64,000 nt of DNA from JBOHRN01 sp050732775 (GCA_050732775.1 JBOHRN010000037.1:73613-137612); one strand, 5' to 3'; shown: positions 1 through 10,321, counted from the first letter of the stretch. A program made the numbers and translations. Notes: generated by a model from the sequence alone, not told the origin.

Positions 1-1071
1 CTGGTAACGGTTCCGGTCGGTGACACCGATCTTCACGCCGTGTACGGTCTCGTCCCGGTACGGCACCCACCCCGCGCCCGCGGGCGTAAAGGTGACTGGC
101 TCGAAGCTGACGCCGGGCAAGCGGCGAGCCGCCAGCCGGCGAGCCAGCCGCGCTTCATCCACCCACGGCGCCCCCACATAAGAGAACGGCGCCTCGGTGC
201 CGCGCCCCACGCTCAGGTTGGTGCCTTCTAGCAAAACCAGCCCAGCGTAGGTGAGGGCCGCCTCTAGGGAGCGGATATTGGGGGAGGGGTCGATCCACGG
301 CAGGCCGGTCTGGTCGAACCAGGTGGAGCCGCGCCACCCCGCCGCCGGTACCACGTGCAAGTCGGCGCCCACGCCGAACTCACCGTTTACGTACAGGGCG
401 ATCTCGCCCACCGTCATGCCGTGCCGCAGGGGAACCGGGTAGTAGCCGGTGATCGGTTGCCACACGTGGCGCATCTCCATCTCCATCAGCGGGCCCTCCA
501 CGCGCGCGGTGATCGGGTTGGGGCGGTCGAGCACGACGAAGGGGATACCGGCCCCGGCGGCCGCCTCCATCGCCATCGCCATGGTCCAGATGAAGGTGTA
601 CGGCCTCGCGCCCACGTCCTGCATGTCGAAGAGGAGGACGTCGATCCCCGCCAGCATCTCGGGGGTGGGGCGCCGCGTCTCCCCGTACAGGGAGTGGACC
701 GGTAGGCCGGTGGCTTCGTCTACGCCGCCTTCGATCTTCTCGCCCCCCTCGATGCCGCCCCGCAAGCCGTGCTCGGGGCCGTAGAGGGCTACCAGCTCCA
801 CCCCGGGGTGCCGGTGCAGCAGGTCGATGCCGCTCTCGCCGGCCGAGGTCACCGCCGACTGGTTGGTCAGCAGGCCGGCCCGCTCGCCGCGCACCAGATG
901 GAGAGAGTCTCGCAGCAAGACCTCCAAGCCGGGGAGCACGACCCCCGTTGCTCGCTCTGGCTCCCCGGCTTCGGGTGGGGGGGTGGCGACGGGCGGTACG
1001 GGCGCGGGTACGGGCGCGGTGGCGCACCCGGCCAGGAGCGCGCTGATGATGAACGGTTGGCGGAAGCTCAT
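1..1071 (-). CDS. namZ: NamZ-type exo-beta-N-acetylmuramidase (DUF1343), 3' end cut by window
   Basis: Reading the minus strand from the ATG at 1071 gives 357 open codons running off the window. The start encodes a lipoprotein signal (MSFRQPFIISALLAGC), so the enzyme is probably anchored in the envelope. Family hallmarks visible are GLLTNQSAVT, LYGPEHGLRG, LLFDMQDVGARPYT, DRPNPI, LRHGMTVGE and PSPNIRSLEAAL. Known members release MurNAc from the non-reducing ends of murein fragments left after NagZ has removed GlcNAc. murQ and nagZ lie 8-9 kb away, which supports a salvage role. A perfect TATAAT lies on the minus strand at 1108-1103, but no clear -35 or Shine-Dalgarno is seen. Confidence 0.93.
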   Translation of the reverse strand, partial: MSFRQPFIISALLAGCATAPVPAPVPPVATPPPEAGEPERATGVVLPGLEVLLRDSLHLVRGERAGLLTNQSAVTSAGESGIDLLHRHPGVELVALYGPEHGLRGGIEGGEKIEGGVDEATGLPVHSLYGETRRPTPEMLAGIDVLLFDMQDVGARPYTFIWTMAMAMEAAAGAGIPFVVLDRPNPITARVEGPLMEMEMRHVWQPITGYYPVPLRHGMTVGEIALYVNGEFGVGADLHVVPAAGWRGSTWFDQTGLPWIDPSPNIRSLEAALTYAGLVLLEGTNLSVGRGTEAPFSYVGAPWVDEARLARRLAARRLPGVSFEPVTFTPAGAGWVPYRDETVHGVKIGVTDRNRYQ

Positions 1072-1102
1072 GAAGAGGTATATTGAGACATGGTGACGAA
1101 CG

Positions 1103-1114
1103 ATTATAGCTATA
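1103..1114. promoter_or_regulatory. AT-rich divergent promoter core between namZ and the binding-protein gene
   Basis: In a GC-rich gap, the minus strand carries TATAAT at 1108-1103, a good -10 for namZ. It overlaps the 10-base palindrome TATAGCTATA at 1105-1114, which could also provide a rightward -10-like TATACC. No convincing -35 accompanies either direction. Confidence 0.4.
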
Positions 1115-1207
1115 CCGCGCGACGGTAGGGAAGAGCACGCCGCTGGACCAGATCGCCCGGGCACTCGCCAGGTCGCCGTCGTTTTGGACCTTTGAGAGCG
1201 TTTGAAC

Positions 1208-2863
1208 ATGCTATTCGCAAACCGCAGGGCCCGGTGGATCTTGCCCTGGGCGCTTTTTACTCTCGCGGGGTGCGGTGAGCGCGCGGCTAGGGAGGGGGGA
1301 GCGCAGCGAGACCTCTCTACCCTCAACGGACGCCCCGCGGGGGGCACCCTGGTGGTCCTAGCCGACCGGGAGCCCGACGAGCTGAACCCGCTCACCTACG
1401 CCAGCCACCCCGCCTCCCAGGTCACCCACCTCATCTACCGCACCCTGGCCCGGCGCGACAGCACCCTGTCCAACTACCGGCCCGACCTTGCCCTCTGGTG
1501 GGAACTCACCCCCGACTCCTCGGCGGTGATCGTGCGGTTGCGCGACGACGTCTTCTGGCACGACGGCCGGCCGGTCACCGCCGGCGACGTGGCCTTTACC
1601 ATCGAGAGCCAGCGGGACGAGCGGGTGGCCTCGCCCCGGCAGGCCGACGTGGGCGCCGTGACCGGAGCGCAGGCGGTGGACTCCTTTACCGTGCGGGTCG
1701 AGCTGGAAGAGGCTGGGCCGTACACGGTCAACGCCCTGCTGCACGTCATGCCCGTGCCCAGACACCTGTTGCAGGGGGTGCCTCCCGAGCGGCTCAAGTT
1801 CTCGCGGCTGGCGCGCCGGCCGGTGGGCAACGGGCTCTTCCGTTTCGTGGAGTGGCGGGCGGGCCAGTCGATCACCCTCGCCGCCAATACGGAGGCCCCC
1901 GAGGGGCGTCCTCCCCTGGACCGGATCGTGCTGCGCTTCGTGCCCGAGCCGAGCGCCGCCCTCACCGAACTCCTCTCGGGCCAGGCCGACCTGATGATGA
2001 AGCTGCCCCCCGACTTCCGCGAACGGGTAGAGCGGTCGGAGCGGGTGCGGCTCGCCCACACCGCGCGGGTCCGGCCCGCCTGGATCGCCTGGAACCTGGA
2101 CCGGGAGCCGGTGGACGACCGGCGGGTGCGCCGCGCCCTGCTCATGGGGATCGACCGGGAGGCGCTGGTGGGGGGCCTTTTCGGCGAGGAGGGCCGGGTG
2201 GCGTGGTCTCCGATCCCGCCGGGTCTGGCGGAGCACTCCGGCTCGGTGGAACCGGTCCGCTTCGACCCGGAGCGGGCCCGCGAGCTCCTGGACCAGGCCG
2301 GTTGGCGAGACCGGGACGGCGACGGCGTGCGCGAGCGGGCCGGCCGGCCGCTCCGACTAGAGGTGGATTACCTCTCCTCGGACGCCGTCCGGCGCGACGT
2401 ACTGGTGGGGATGCAGGCCATGCTACGCCGCGTCGGCGTGGAGCTGGTGCCCCGCCCCTACGAGAGCACCGCCTGGGTGGACCGGCTCTACGCCCGCGAC
2501 TTCGTGGGCTCGTTCTGGGGCTGGGGTTGGGGGCCGGGGGTGGTGGGAATCAACGCGGAGATGATCCTCCACTCTCGCTCCATCCCCCCGGACGGCCCCA
2601 ACTTTATCGGCTACAGCGACGACCGGCTGGACGGCTGGATCGATTCGGTGCTGGTCGAATTTGACCCGGCCCGCTCGCGGGAGCTGTGGCGGATGATCGA
2701 GCAGCGGGTGATTGACGACGCGGCGTACGCCCCCATTTATCTGGACCCAGAGCTAATCGGGGTGCACCGCCGTTTCCGCGATGCCGGCTTGTGGGGGGTA
2801 GAGTGGTGGGAGGACGTCCACACCTGGTGGGTTCCCCCCGGCAGACGGCTGCCGCGGGATTGA
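1208..2863 (+). CDS. Peptide ABC transporter substrate-binding lipoprotein (SBP family 5)
   Basis: The product is about 551 residues when started at the ATG at 1208; an in-frame TTG lies two codons upstream. It begins with a lipobox (ALFTLAGC) and continues as a family 5 extracellular solute-binding protein (DRARELLDQAGWRDRDGDGV-type C-terminal region, VGNGLFRFVEW, and DREALVGGLF). The family captures peptides or nickel for ABC importers. No permease or ATPase gene is adjacent, so it is an orphan here. With namZ upstream and the murein genes downstream, binding of wall-derived peptides is possible, but this is inference. Confidence 0.85.
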   Translation: MLFANRRARWILPWALFTLAGCGERAAREGGAQRDLSTLNGRPAGGTLVVLADREPDELNPLTYASHPASQVTHLIYRTLARRDSTLSNYRPDLALWWELTPDSSAVIVRLRDDVFWHDGRPVTAGDVAFTIESQRDERVASPRQADVGAVTGAQAVDSFTVRVELEEAGPYTVNALLHVMPVPRHLLQGVPPERLKFSRLARRPVGNGLFRFVEWRAGQSITLAANTEAPEGRPPLDRIVLRFVPEPSAALTELLSGQADLMMKLPPDFRERVERSERVRLAHTARVRPAWIAWNLDREPVDDRRVRRALLMGIDREALVGGLFGEEGRVAWSPIPPGLAEHSGSVEPVRFDPERARELLDQAGWRDRDGDGVRERAGRPLRLEVDYLSSDAVRRDVLVGMQAMLRRVGVELVPRPYESTAWVDRLYARDFVGSFWGWGWGPGVVGINAEMILHSRSIPPDGPNFIGYSDDRLDGWIDSVLVEFDPARSRELWRMIEQRVIDDAAYAPIYLDPELIGVHRRFRDAGLWGVEWWEDVHTWWVPPGRRLPRD

Positions 2864-2873
2864 TACTTGCATT

Positions 2874-2898
2874 CCCCGCCCGGGGGGTTATCTTTTTC
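2874..2898 (+). promoter_or_regulatory. GC hairpin followed by TTATCTTTTTC tract upstream of rho
   Basis: CCCC (2874-2877), a GCCC loop and GGGG (2882-2885) are followed by GG and TTATCTTTTTC. This could be a weak terminator for the binding-protein gene, or a -10 region (TATCTT) for rho. The 14-mer GGTTATCTTTTTCA at 2886-2899 recurs exactly at 31142-31155. Confidence 0.35.
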
Positions 2899-2943
2899 AC
2901 AGCCAACGCCGTCCCGGCAAGTGTATCCCAATCAGATTCCAGC

Positions 2944-4116
2944 ATGAGCGCTACCGGCCAACCAGCCGCGTCTGCCACTCCCCGCGCGACCCCGGCCGGG
3001 GTCGAAGGTGTCCTCGAAGTGCTGGGGAACGGAAGCGGCTTTCTGCGCGCCCCCGCCCACGGCTACCTGGCGTCTTCGCAAGACGTCTTCGTTCCCCAGT
3101 CCTTGATCAGGCGCTACGAACTGCGCACCGGAGACCGCCTCTCGGGGGTGGCCGGGTCTCCCCCCGGGCGGGGCAAGGGCCCGCCCCTCCAGGAGATCGA
3201 ATCCGTCAACGGAGCGCCCCCCGAGACGGCTCGCGGACGGCCGGTCTTCGCTTCGCTACCAGCGGTCTACCCGGACGAGCAACTGGTGCTCGAGTGCGAC
3301 CTCGGAGAGGGCCGCAAGGGTGACTTCACCACCCGGGTAATCGACCTGGTGGCCCCTCTCGGCAAAGGCCAACGCACCCTCATCGTGGCCCCGTCCCGGG
3401 CGGGCAAGACCATGCTGCTGCAGGCGATCATCAAGGGGATCGCTACCAACCACCCGGCCGCCACGCTTTTCATCTTGCTGGTGGACGAACGCCCCGAGGA
3501 GGTCACCGAGATGGAGATGTTGGGCCTGGGTGAGGTGGTTGCCTCTTCGTTCGATTGCCCGGCCGAGCGGCACGTGGCGGTGGCCGAGATGACGCTCGAG
3601 ATGACCCGCCGTCAGGTTGAGAGCGGCCGGGACGCGGTCTTGGTGCTCGATTCGCTGACCCGCCTGGCGCGCGCCTATAACACCACCGAGAGGAGTACCG
3701 GCCGTACTCTTTCGGGCGGCATCGACAGCGGGGCCCTGGAGAAGCCGAAGCGGTTCTTCGGATCGGCCCGTAAAGTTGCCGACAAGGCGGGAGGCGGAAG
3801 CTTGACCATCATAGCCACCGCCCTGATCGACACTGGAAGCCGCATGGACGAGGTGATTTTCGAGGAGTTCAAGGGGACCGGAAACTCGGAGGTCGTGCTC
3901 GACCGCGAACTCGCCGACCGGCGTATCTTTCCGGCCGTGGACGTCCCGCTATCGGCCACCCGCCGCGAGGAGCTCCTCTTTGCGGAAAAAGACCTCCCCA
4001 AAGTGCAACAGATTCGGCGCGCCCTCCACCCGCTCTCCAACCTCGACGCCATCCAGCTACTCCTCAAACAGCTCGCCGATACCGGATCCAACCGAGAGTT
4101 ACTGTCCCGGTTATGA
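2944..4116 (+). CDS. rho: Transcription termination factor Rho
   Basis: A 390-residue RNA-dependent hexameric helicase that ends transcription of untranslated RNA. The N-terminal RNA-binding (cold-shock-like) domain shows GVLEVLGNGSGFLR and DVFVPQSLIRRYELRTGD. The ATPase part has Walker A APSRAGKTML, Walker B FILLVDERPEEVTEM, and the Q/R-loop region (RRIFPAVD, LSGGIDSGALEKPKRFFGSAR). It is slightly shorter than the E. coli protein because the N-terminal helix bundle is minimal. The ATG at 2944 is chosen because the conserved domain follows closely; the open frame extends upstream without family similarity. The next gene starts 21 bases after its stop. Confidence 0.97.
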   Translation: MSATGQPAASATPRATPAGVEGVLEVLGNGSGFLRAPAHGYLASSQDVFVPQSLIRRYELRTGDRLSGVAGSPPGRGKGPPLQEIESVNGAPPETARGRPVFASLPAVYPDEQLVLECDLGEGRKGDFTTRVIDLVAPLGKGQRTLIVAPSRAGKTMLLQAIIKGIATNHPAATLFILLVDERPEEVTEMEMLGLGEVVASSFDCPAERHVAVAEMTLEMTRRQVESGRDAVLVLDSLTRLARAYNTTERSTGRTLSGGIDSGALEKPKRFFGSARKVADKAGGGSLTIIATALIDTGSRMDEVIFEEFKGTGNSEVVLDRELADRRIFPAVDVPLSATRREELLFAEKDLPKVQQIRRALHPLSNLDAIQLLLKQLADTGSNRELLSRL

Positions 4117-4137
4117 GGCCAGGGTAACTCCCGCGCA

Positions 4138-4557
4138 GTGAACCAACTCTTTTGGGCGCTCACCCTGGCGGGGCTGATTTTTCTCCTCTTCTCCTTCTGG
4201 CGCGGGTCGATGCGCAGGAGGGGGGCGCGGCTGGCGAGGGTCCTCGAGGAGAAAGAGGGCGTGCTGCGCTCGGCCGTAGAGGCCCCGGTCAGATTTACGC
4301 CCCCTCCGGCCGGCGAGAGCCCCCCTCCGTGGAGCCGGAGGGGCACGTTGGTGCTAACTAGGGTCCGGCTGGCCGGCTTCGCGGGCCGGGCCCGTTTTGT
4401 CCTGGTCAAGGGCGGCGGCGCGCGCCCCGGGATGGTTGCGGCCGAGCAGGGGTGGCTGGTGGTACGGCCGCGCGGCAAGGCCGGGCGGGCCGTCTGGTAC
4501 CACCTTGCCGACGCCGAGGAGTGGGTCCGGGAGGCGAGAAAGATGCTCGGACCTTGA
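4138..4557 (+). CDS. Small single-pass membrane protein of unknown function
   Basis: 139 residues from a GTG start 21 bases after rho. Residues about 4-20 form one strongly hydrophobic segment (LFWALTLAGLIFLLFSF) followed by a basic patch, so the rest probably faces the cytoplasm. The C-terminal half (about 70-139) looks like a compact beta-rich domain with conserved-looking tryptophans. I do not recognise a family. Position suggests cotranscription with rho. It ends 14 bases before the convergent receiver gene. Confidence 0.6.
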   Translation: MNQLFWALTLAGLIFLLFSFWRGSMRRRGARLARVLEEKEGVLRSAVEAPVRFTPPPAGESPPPWSRRGTLVLTRVRLAGFAGRARFVLVKGGGARPGMVAAEQGWLVVRPRGKAGRAVWYHLADAEEWVREARKMLGP

Positions 4558-4571
4558 AGGGCGAGAGACGC

Positions 4572-4958
4572 TCACCCCTCCAGGTAGGTGGGGATCAGCG
4601 CTAATAGCTGGCGGGTGTTGACCGGTTTGGTGAGGTAACCGGCGCACCCGGCCTCCAGGCACGCCTCTTCGTCGGTCTCCAGGGCGCGGCCGGTGATCGC
4701 CACCACCGGGATGCCGACCGTGGACTCCTTCTGCTTGAGAGACCGGACCAGGTCCAGCCCCCGCGCGTCGGGGAGCCCCAGGTCCATCAAGATCAGGTCC
4801 GGGCTTGCGTTCCGCGAGAGAGCCAGCGCCTTCTTTCCCGACCCCGCTGCCAATACGCGGTACCCGCTGTCTTCCAGGAGCACGGTGAAGGCCTGGCGGA
4901 TGGTCTGGTTGTCCTCCACCAGCAGGATCAGCGGCCTGCCGTCCGTGCCACCGCTCAC
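4572..4958 (-). CDS. Single-domain response regulator (receiver only)
   Basis: 128 residues forming one complete CheY-like receiver: acidic pair E15/D16 (LLVEDN), phosphoacceptor D59 (LILMDLGLPD), T89 and K111 (YLTKP). There is no output domain, so it must act through a partner protein or as a phosphate shuttle. The GTG start at 4958 overlaps the stop of the upstream kinase gene by four bases (GTGA), so the pair is translationally coupled and presumably cognate. Confidence 0.92.
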   Translation of the reverse strand: MSGGTDGRPLILLVEDNQTIRQAFTVLLEDSGYRVLAAGSGKKALALSRNASPDLILMDLGLPDARGLDLVRSLKQKESTVGIPVVAITGRALETDEEACLEAGCAGYLTKPVNTRQLLALIPTYLEG

Positions 4959-5776
4959 GCCACTCTACCGCCCGCCGCCGCCTCGACGGAGGGAAGGGTG
5001 AAGTAGAAGCGGCTCCCCTCGCCCAAGCTGCTCTCCACCCAGATCTCGCCTCCGTGGAGCCGGACAAAGTTACGGGCTATGGAGAGCCCCAGCCCGGTGC
5101 CGTGATGTACGCGGGCGCGCGAACTATCGACCTGGGCAAACTCTTCGAAGATCATGGCGTGGTGGGTGGGGTCGATGCCGATGCCGCTGTCCTCGACCGC
5201 CACCTCGAGCCACCCCGGTTTGGGGGCGTGCCGTGCGGCCCGGACCTCGATGTGTCCGCCCTCGAGCGTGAATTCGATGGCGTTGCCGAGCAGGTTGCCG
5301 AGCACGTGCAAGACCTTGTCGCGGTCGGCCCGCACCGCGGGCAGGCCGTTGCAGCCGGTGGCGGAGTAACCGAGCCGCTTGCGCCCCAGCAGAGAGGCGT
5401 TCATTGCGTGCGCGTCCGCGATCACCTCTTCCACCGCGAACTCCACCAGCTCCAGCTCGGCCGCGCGGGTGTTGGCGCGGGCGTAGGTGAGCACCTCCTC
5501 GATCATGGAGAGGAGCTGGCGGGTGGAGGAGATGATGGCCCCGACCGCCTCCTTCTGCTTGGGGGTGAGCTCGCCCAGGAGCTCGTCGCGGAGCACCTCG
5601 CCGTAGGTGACCACGGCGGTGAGCGGGGTCCGCAGCTCGTGAGAGACGTTGGCCAAGAAGTGAGACTTGGCGGCGTCCAGGTTGCGCAGCTCCAAGACCT
5701 CGCGCTCGAGCTCGCCGATCCGGCTTGCGAGCTCTACCCGGTCGTCCCGGTCGGGGGGTGGCTGAGTTCCGGTCAT
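4955..5776 (-). CDS. Soluble sensor histidine kinase with short coiled coil
   Basis: 273 residues without membrane segments. A predicted coiled coil (about 12-35) leads into the HisKA dimerisation domain with H46 (VSHELRTPL), then the HATPase domain with N box (LGNLLGNAIEF), G1 (EDSGIGID), F box (IFEEFAQVD) and G2 (GTGLGLSIA). No sensor domain is present, so the input must come from a partner. It sits third in the packed run ggt - ABC transporter - kinase - receiver, 27 bases after the transporter gene, suggesting its signal relates to transport or envelope state. Confidence 0.93.
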   Translation of the reverse strand: MTGTQPPPDRDDRVELASRIGELEREVLELRNLDAAKSHFLANVSHELRTPLTAVVTYGEVLRDELLGELTPKQKEAVGAIISSTRQLLSMIEEVLTYARANTRAAELELVEFAVEEVIADAHAMNASLLGRKRLGYSATGCNGLPAVRADRDKVLHVLGNLLGNAIEFTLEGGHIEVRAARHAPKPGWLEVAVEDSGIGIDPTHHAMIFEEFAQVDSSRARVHHGTGLGLSIARNFVRLHGGEIWVESSLGEGSRFYFTLPSVEAAAGGRVA

Positions 5777-5803
5777 GGCAGGAGAAGAAACATATGGACC
5801 GGT

Positions 5804-7573
5804 TCACTCTCCGGCAACCGCTGCCTGCAGGTCTTCCTCCAGTAGCTGGCGGCGCTGCAGCGTAGCGTACAATCCGCCCAGCCGCAGCAGCACGGCGTGG
5901 CTACCCTGCTCCACCAAGCGGCCGTCGTCGAGCACGATGATGTGGTCGGCGTTCATTACCGCCGAGACCCGGTGACTCACCACCACGCTGGTCCTGCCGG
6001 CGAGCACTCCCCTGAGCCCGGCCAAGATCTCCGTCTCGGTATGGGTGTCGACCGCCGAGAGGGCGTCGTCCAGGATCAGTACCCGCGGGTCGCGGCCGAT
6101 GGCGCGCGCCAGGGTAGCCCGCTGCCTCTGCCCGCCCGAGAGGTTGATCCCGCGCTCGCCCAGCAGGGTGTCGTAGCCGGACGGGAACCGCTCCACGGTG
6201 TCGTCCAGGCGGGCGACGCGGGCGGCGTCCCTCATGCGAGACTCGACCAGCTCTTCGTCGTCCTGGTCGAACCCTAGGGTGAGGTTGTTGCGGATGGTAT
6301 CGGAGAAGAGAAAGGTGTCTTGCGGAACCACCCCGATGGCGGCCCGCAGCCCTTCGAGCGGGAGTTCGGTGAGGGGCACGCCGTCTAGCAGGATCTTCCC
6401 CCCGCTGGGGTCGTACAGCCGGGCCAAGAGAGCCACCAAGGTAGATTTGCCGGAGCCGGTGGGGCCCACCACGGCGAGGGTAGAGCCGGCCGGAACTCGA
6501 AAGGAGACCGAATCGAGCACCAGCCGTTGGGTGCCGGGGTAGCGGAAGGAGACAGCTTGGAACTCGAGCTCGCCGCGTACTTCGGGGAGCTGGGTGGGAA
6601 GCTCGGGGTCTTGCACCAACGAGGCGGTGCGCAAGACGCTATTGATGCGGCCCATCGACGCCGCCCCGCGCTGGAATAGATTTACCACCCAGCCGAGCGA
6701 GATCATCGGCCAGGCGAGCATCCCCAGGTAGAGCGAGAAAGCGATAAAGTCGCCCACGGTGATCTCGCCTCGCACGATCCCCCGGCCCCCCGCCCACAGC
6801 ACGATCGCCATCCCCATCCCCCCCAATAGGGTCAGTAGCGGCCGGAACGGCCCGGACGAGCGCACCAAGTCCATGTTCCGCTCCAGGTACTCCCGGCAGA
6901 GGTGGTCGAAGCGCCTGGTCTGGGGCTCCTCTTGGTTGTACGCCTTGACGATGCGGGCGCCCGAAAGGTTTTCCTGGACCGCGGTGGAGAGGTCGGAAAA
7001 GTGGCTTTGGATGCGCTCGAAGCGGTCGTGGATGATTTTGCCGTACCAGAGCGTGACCGGCGGCAGCAACAGCAGGGGGGTGAGGGCGAGGAGGGTGAGG
7101 CGGGGCGAGATGTAGACCATCAGCGCCAAGGCGAAACCGGTCATCACCACGGTGTTGACCAGGTACATGTAAGCGGGACCGGCGACCATGCGCACCGCCT
7201 GGATGTCATTGGTGGCCCGGCTCATGATGTCGCCGGTGCGGGTGCGGCCGTAAAAGGCCCCATCCAGCCGCAGGAGGTGGCGAAAGAAGTCGTTGCGCAG
7301 ATCGTACTCCACCCGCCGGCTGATGCCGTTGAGGAACTCCCTTTGACCGTAGCGTGCCGCCCCGCCGAGCACGGCCAGGAACACGACGACGGCCGCGTAG
7401 CCGAGCACGCCGGCACGGGTGGCGTCGGGCCGCTCTAGAAAGTCGACCCCTAACTTTAGCACATAGGGGACCGCCAGCGACAAGGTGTTGGCGAGCAGCA
7501 CCAGCACCAGCCCGGCCGCCACTCCCGCCCGGTAACGGCGCAGGTAGGGGAGTAGGGTGCGGAGCTCTCTCAC
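5804..7573 (-). CDS. ABC exporter, fused membrane and ATPase domains (MsbA/MDR-like)
   Basis: 589 residues: a six-helix type-1 exporter membrane domain (about 15-310) then one ATPase domain with Walker A VVGPTGSGKST, signature LSGGQRQR, Walker B VLILDDALSAVD and H-loop VVSHRVS. Such half-transporters dimerise and export lipids, peptides or drugs using ATP; the cargo cannot be told from sequence. The GTG start overlaps the ggt stop by four bases (7570-7573), so it is translated together with the glutamyltransferase. Confidence 0.95.
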   Translation of the reverse strand: MRELRTLLPYLRRYRAGVAAGLVLVLLANTLSLAVPYVLKLGVDFLERPDATRAGVLGYAAVVVFLAVLGGAARYGQREFLNGISRRVEYDLRNDFFRHLLRLDGAFYGRTRTGDIMSRATNDIQAVRMVAGPAYMYLVNTVVMTGFALALMVYISPRLTLLALTPLLLLPPVTLWYGKIIHDRFERIQSHFSDLSTAVQENLSGARIVKAYNQEEPQTRRFDHLCREYLERNMDLVRSSGPFRPLLTLLGGMGMAIVLWAGGRGIVRGEITVGDFIAFSLYLGMLAWPMISLGWVVNLFQRGAASMGRINSVLRTASLVQDPELPTQLPEVRGELEFQAVSFRYPGTQRLVLDSVSFRVPAGSTLAVVGPTGSGKSTLVALLARLYDPSGGKILLDGVPLTELPLEGLRAAIGVVPQDTFLFSDTIRNNLTLGFDQDDEELVESRMRDAARVARLDDTVERFPSGYDTLLGERGINLSGGQRQRATLARAIGRDPRVLILDDALSAVDTHTETEILAGLRGVLAGRTSVVVSHRVSAVMNADHIIVLDDGRLVEQGSHAVLLRLGGLYATLQRRQLLEEDLQAAVAGE

Positions 7574-9333
7574 TGCACCACCTCCCTGGCTACTCTCACC
7601 CCTACAGCGGCTCCTCCGCGCCTGGGGTCGGCCACGCCCAAACGGACGCCGTCGGGCAAGATACCGATGGACTGGGCGTCTCCCTGATAGCCACCGCGCT
7701 CCTCGACTCGGTGCCCCATCCGCTCCAGCTCGGCGACCACGGCGGGGGCCACTCCGTTCACCTCGTAGCGCAGCACATCCGGGAGGTGTTGGTGGTGCAG
7801 CCGGGGGGCGCGGGTGGCCTCCTCCAGCGTCATGCCGAAGTCCACCAGGTTCGAGATTAGCTGTGCCACCGTGGTGATGATGGTGGGGCCGCCGGGAGAA
7901 CCGGTTATCAGTCGCACGCCCCCGTCGGGCCCCAGCACGATGGTGGGTGTCATGGCCGAGAGCATGCGCTTGCCCGGCTCGATCTCGTTGGCTGCTCCCT
8001 GCACCAGCCCGAACTGGTTGGGCACACCCGGCTTGGAGGTGAAGTCGTCCATCTCGTTGTTGAGCAGGAAACCCGCCCCCGCCACCGTCACCCGGCTGCC
8101 GTATAAAGAGTTGATGGTGGTGGTAACCGCCACCGCGTTGCCCGCCGCGTCCAAGACCGAGTAGTGGGTGGTGTGCTCGCTCTCAGACGCCCCGCCGGCC
8201 CCCGGCGCCGGTCCCAGCCCTGGACTCACCTCCTCCGAGGGAGTGGCGCGGCCGGCTTGAATGCGGGCGCGCCGCCGGTCCGCGTACCCCTCCGACACCA
8301 TGCGCGCCACGGGTTGGGCGACAAAGTCCGGGTCGGCCAGGTAGGCGTTGCGGTCGGCGAAGCCACGCTTGGCCGCTTCGCTGAATAGGTGGATGTGTCT
8401 GGGCGAGTGGTGGCCGCTCTCTGCCAGCTCGTAACCCTCCAGGATCTTGAGTATCTCGCCCAAGGTGGCTCCGCCGGAGGAGGGTGGCGGCATGGAGATG
8501 ACCCGGTGCCCGCGGTAGGTGAAGCTGACCGGGGTGCGCCATACGGCTCGGTACGCCGCCAGGTCTTGCTGGGTGATGAGCCCTCCGCCCTGCTCCATCT
8601 CGGCCACGATCAGCTCGGCGGTGCGGCCGCGGTAAAAGCCGTCGCTACCCTCGGCCGCGACGCGGCCGAGGGTAGCGGCCAGGTCGGGCTGAGAAAAGCG
8701 GTCGCCCACCCGGGGCGGCTCGCCACCGGGCAGGAAGGCGGCCTCGGTGGCGGCGTATTCGCGTAGCCGGTCGGCGTACCGGCCGAGGGAAGAGGCGAGC
8801 CGCTCGTGGACCACCACCCCCTCCGCCAGGTGGATGGCGGGCTGCACCAGCTCTGGCCAGGGCAGGGAGCCAAAGCGCCGGTGAGCTTCATACATCCCCG
8901 CCACCGACCCGGGAACCCCCGAGGCGAGGTGGCCGGCGACCGAGTTCTCGGTGACCTCGCCAAGAGAGTCCAGGTACATGTCCCGGCTCGCCCGGGCGGG
9001 CGCGGTCTCGCGGAAGTCGAGGGCGGCCGAGACCCCGTCCGCGGTGTGGATCACCAGAAAGCCGCCCCCGCCCAGGTTGCCGGCCTCGGGGTTGATCACG
9101 GCCAGGGCAAAGTGTATAGCCACCGCCGCGTCCACGGCGTTGCCTCCCCGGCGCAGGATTTCGGCGCCGATCTCGCTGGCCACCCGGTCGGTGGTGGCCA
9201 CCATCCCACCGTTGGAGCGGGCGGGGGCGGCACCTGCGGGGAGTGTCCAGCCGGAGGCGGCTTCGTCTGGGCCGGGGGCGCACGCCGCTAGCACGGCGGC
9301 GACGGCGAGTGGAGCTAGCAGTCGTGGAGTCAT
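7570..9333 (-). CDS. ggt: Gamma-glutamyltransferase / hydrolase precursor, lipoprotein
   Basis: 587 residues from the ATG at 9333. That start gives a clean lipoprotein signal (MTPRLLAPLAVAAVLAAC); a GTG lies five codons upstream. GGTs self-cleave before a catalytic threonine, here T388 in EHTTHYSV, and then transfer or hydrolyse gamma-glutamyl groups of glutathione and peptides. Other family signatures include RGGNAVDAAVA, NPEAGNLGGGGF, PPPSSGG and TGSPGGPTI. It is the first gene of a four-gene run with an exporter and a two-component pair, and is divergent from murQ. A role in trimming wall-derived gamma-D-Glu peptides is possible but unproven. Confidence 0.95.
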   Translation of the reverse strand: MTPRLLAPLAVAAVLAACAPGPDEAASGWTLPAGAAPARSNGGMVATTDRVASEIGAEILRRGGNAVDAAVAIHFALAVINPEAGNLGGGGFLVIHTADGVSAALDFRETAPARASRDMYLDSLGEVTENSVAGHLASGVPGSVAGMYEAHRRFGSLPWPELVQPAIHLAEGVVVHERLASSLGRYADRLREYAATEAAFLPGGEPPRVGDRFSQPDLAATLGRVAAEGSDGFYRGRTAELIVAEMEQGGGLITQQDLAAYRAVWRTPVSFTYRGHRVISMPPPSSGGATLGEILKILEGYELAESGHHSPRHIHLFSEAAKRGFADRNAYLADPDFVAQPVARMVSEGYADRRRARIQAGRATPSEEVSPGLGPAPGAGGASESEHTTHYSVLDAAGNAVAVTTTINSLYGSRVTVAGAGFLLNNEMDDFTSKPGVPNQFGLVQGAANEIEPGKRMLSAMTPTIVLGPDGGVRLITGSPGGPTIITTVAQLISNLVDFGMTLEEATRAPRLHHQHLPDVLRYEVNGVAPAVVAELERMGHRVEERGGYQGDAQSIGILPDGVRLGVADPRRGGAAVGVRVAREVVQ

Positions 9334-9403
9334 TCGTTGCGGCGGCACGTCACGGTGTTACCTTACCAGCAGAGAATCTACCCGCTCTACCCGCCCGCCG
9401 CCA

Positions 9404-10321
<918 letters not shown>

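Noticed and set aside
380..1138. 252-codon minus-strand open frame
   Set aside because: Out of frame with namZ; composition is Arg/Pro/Gly-rich and has no family features.
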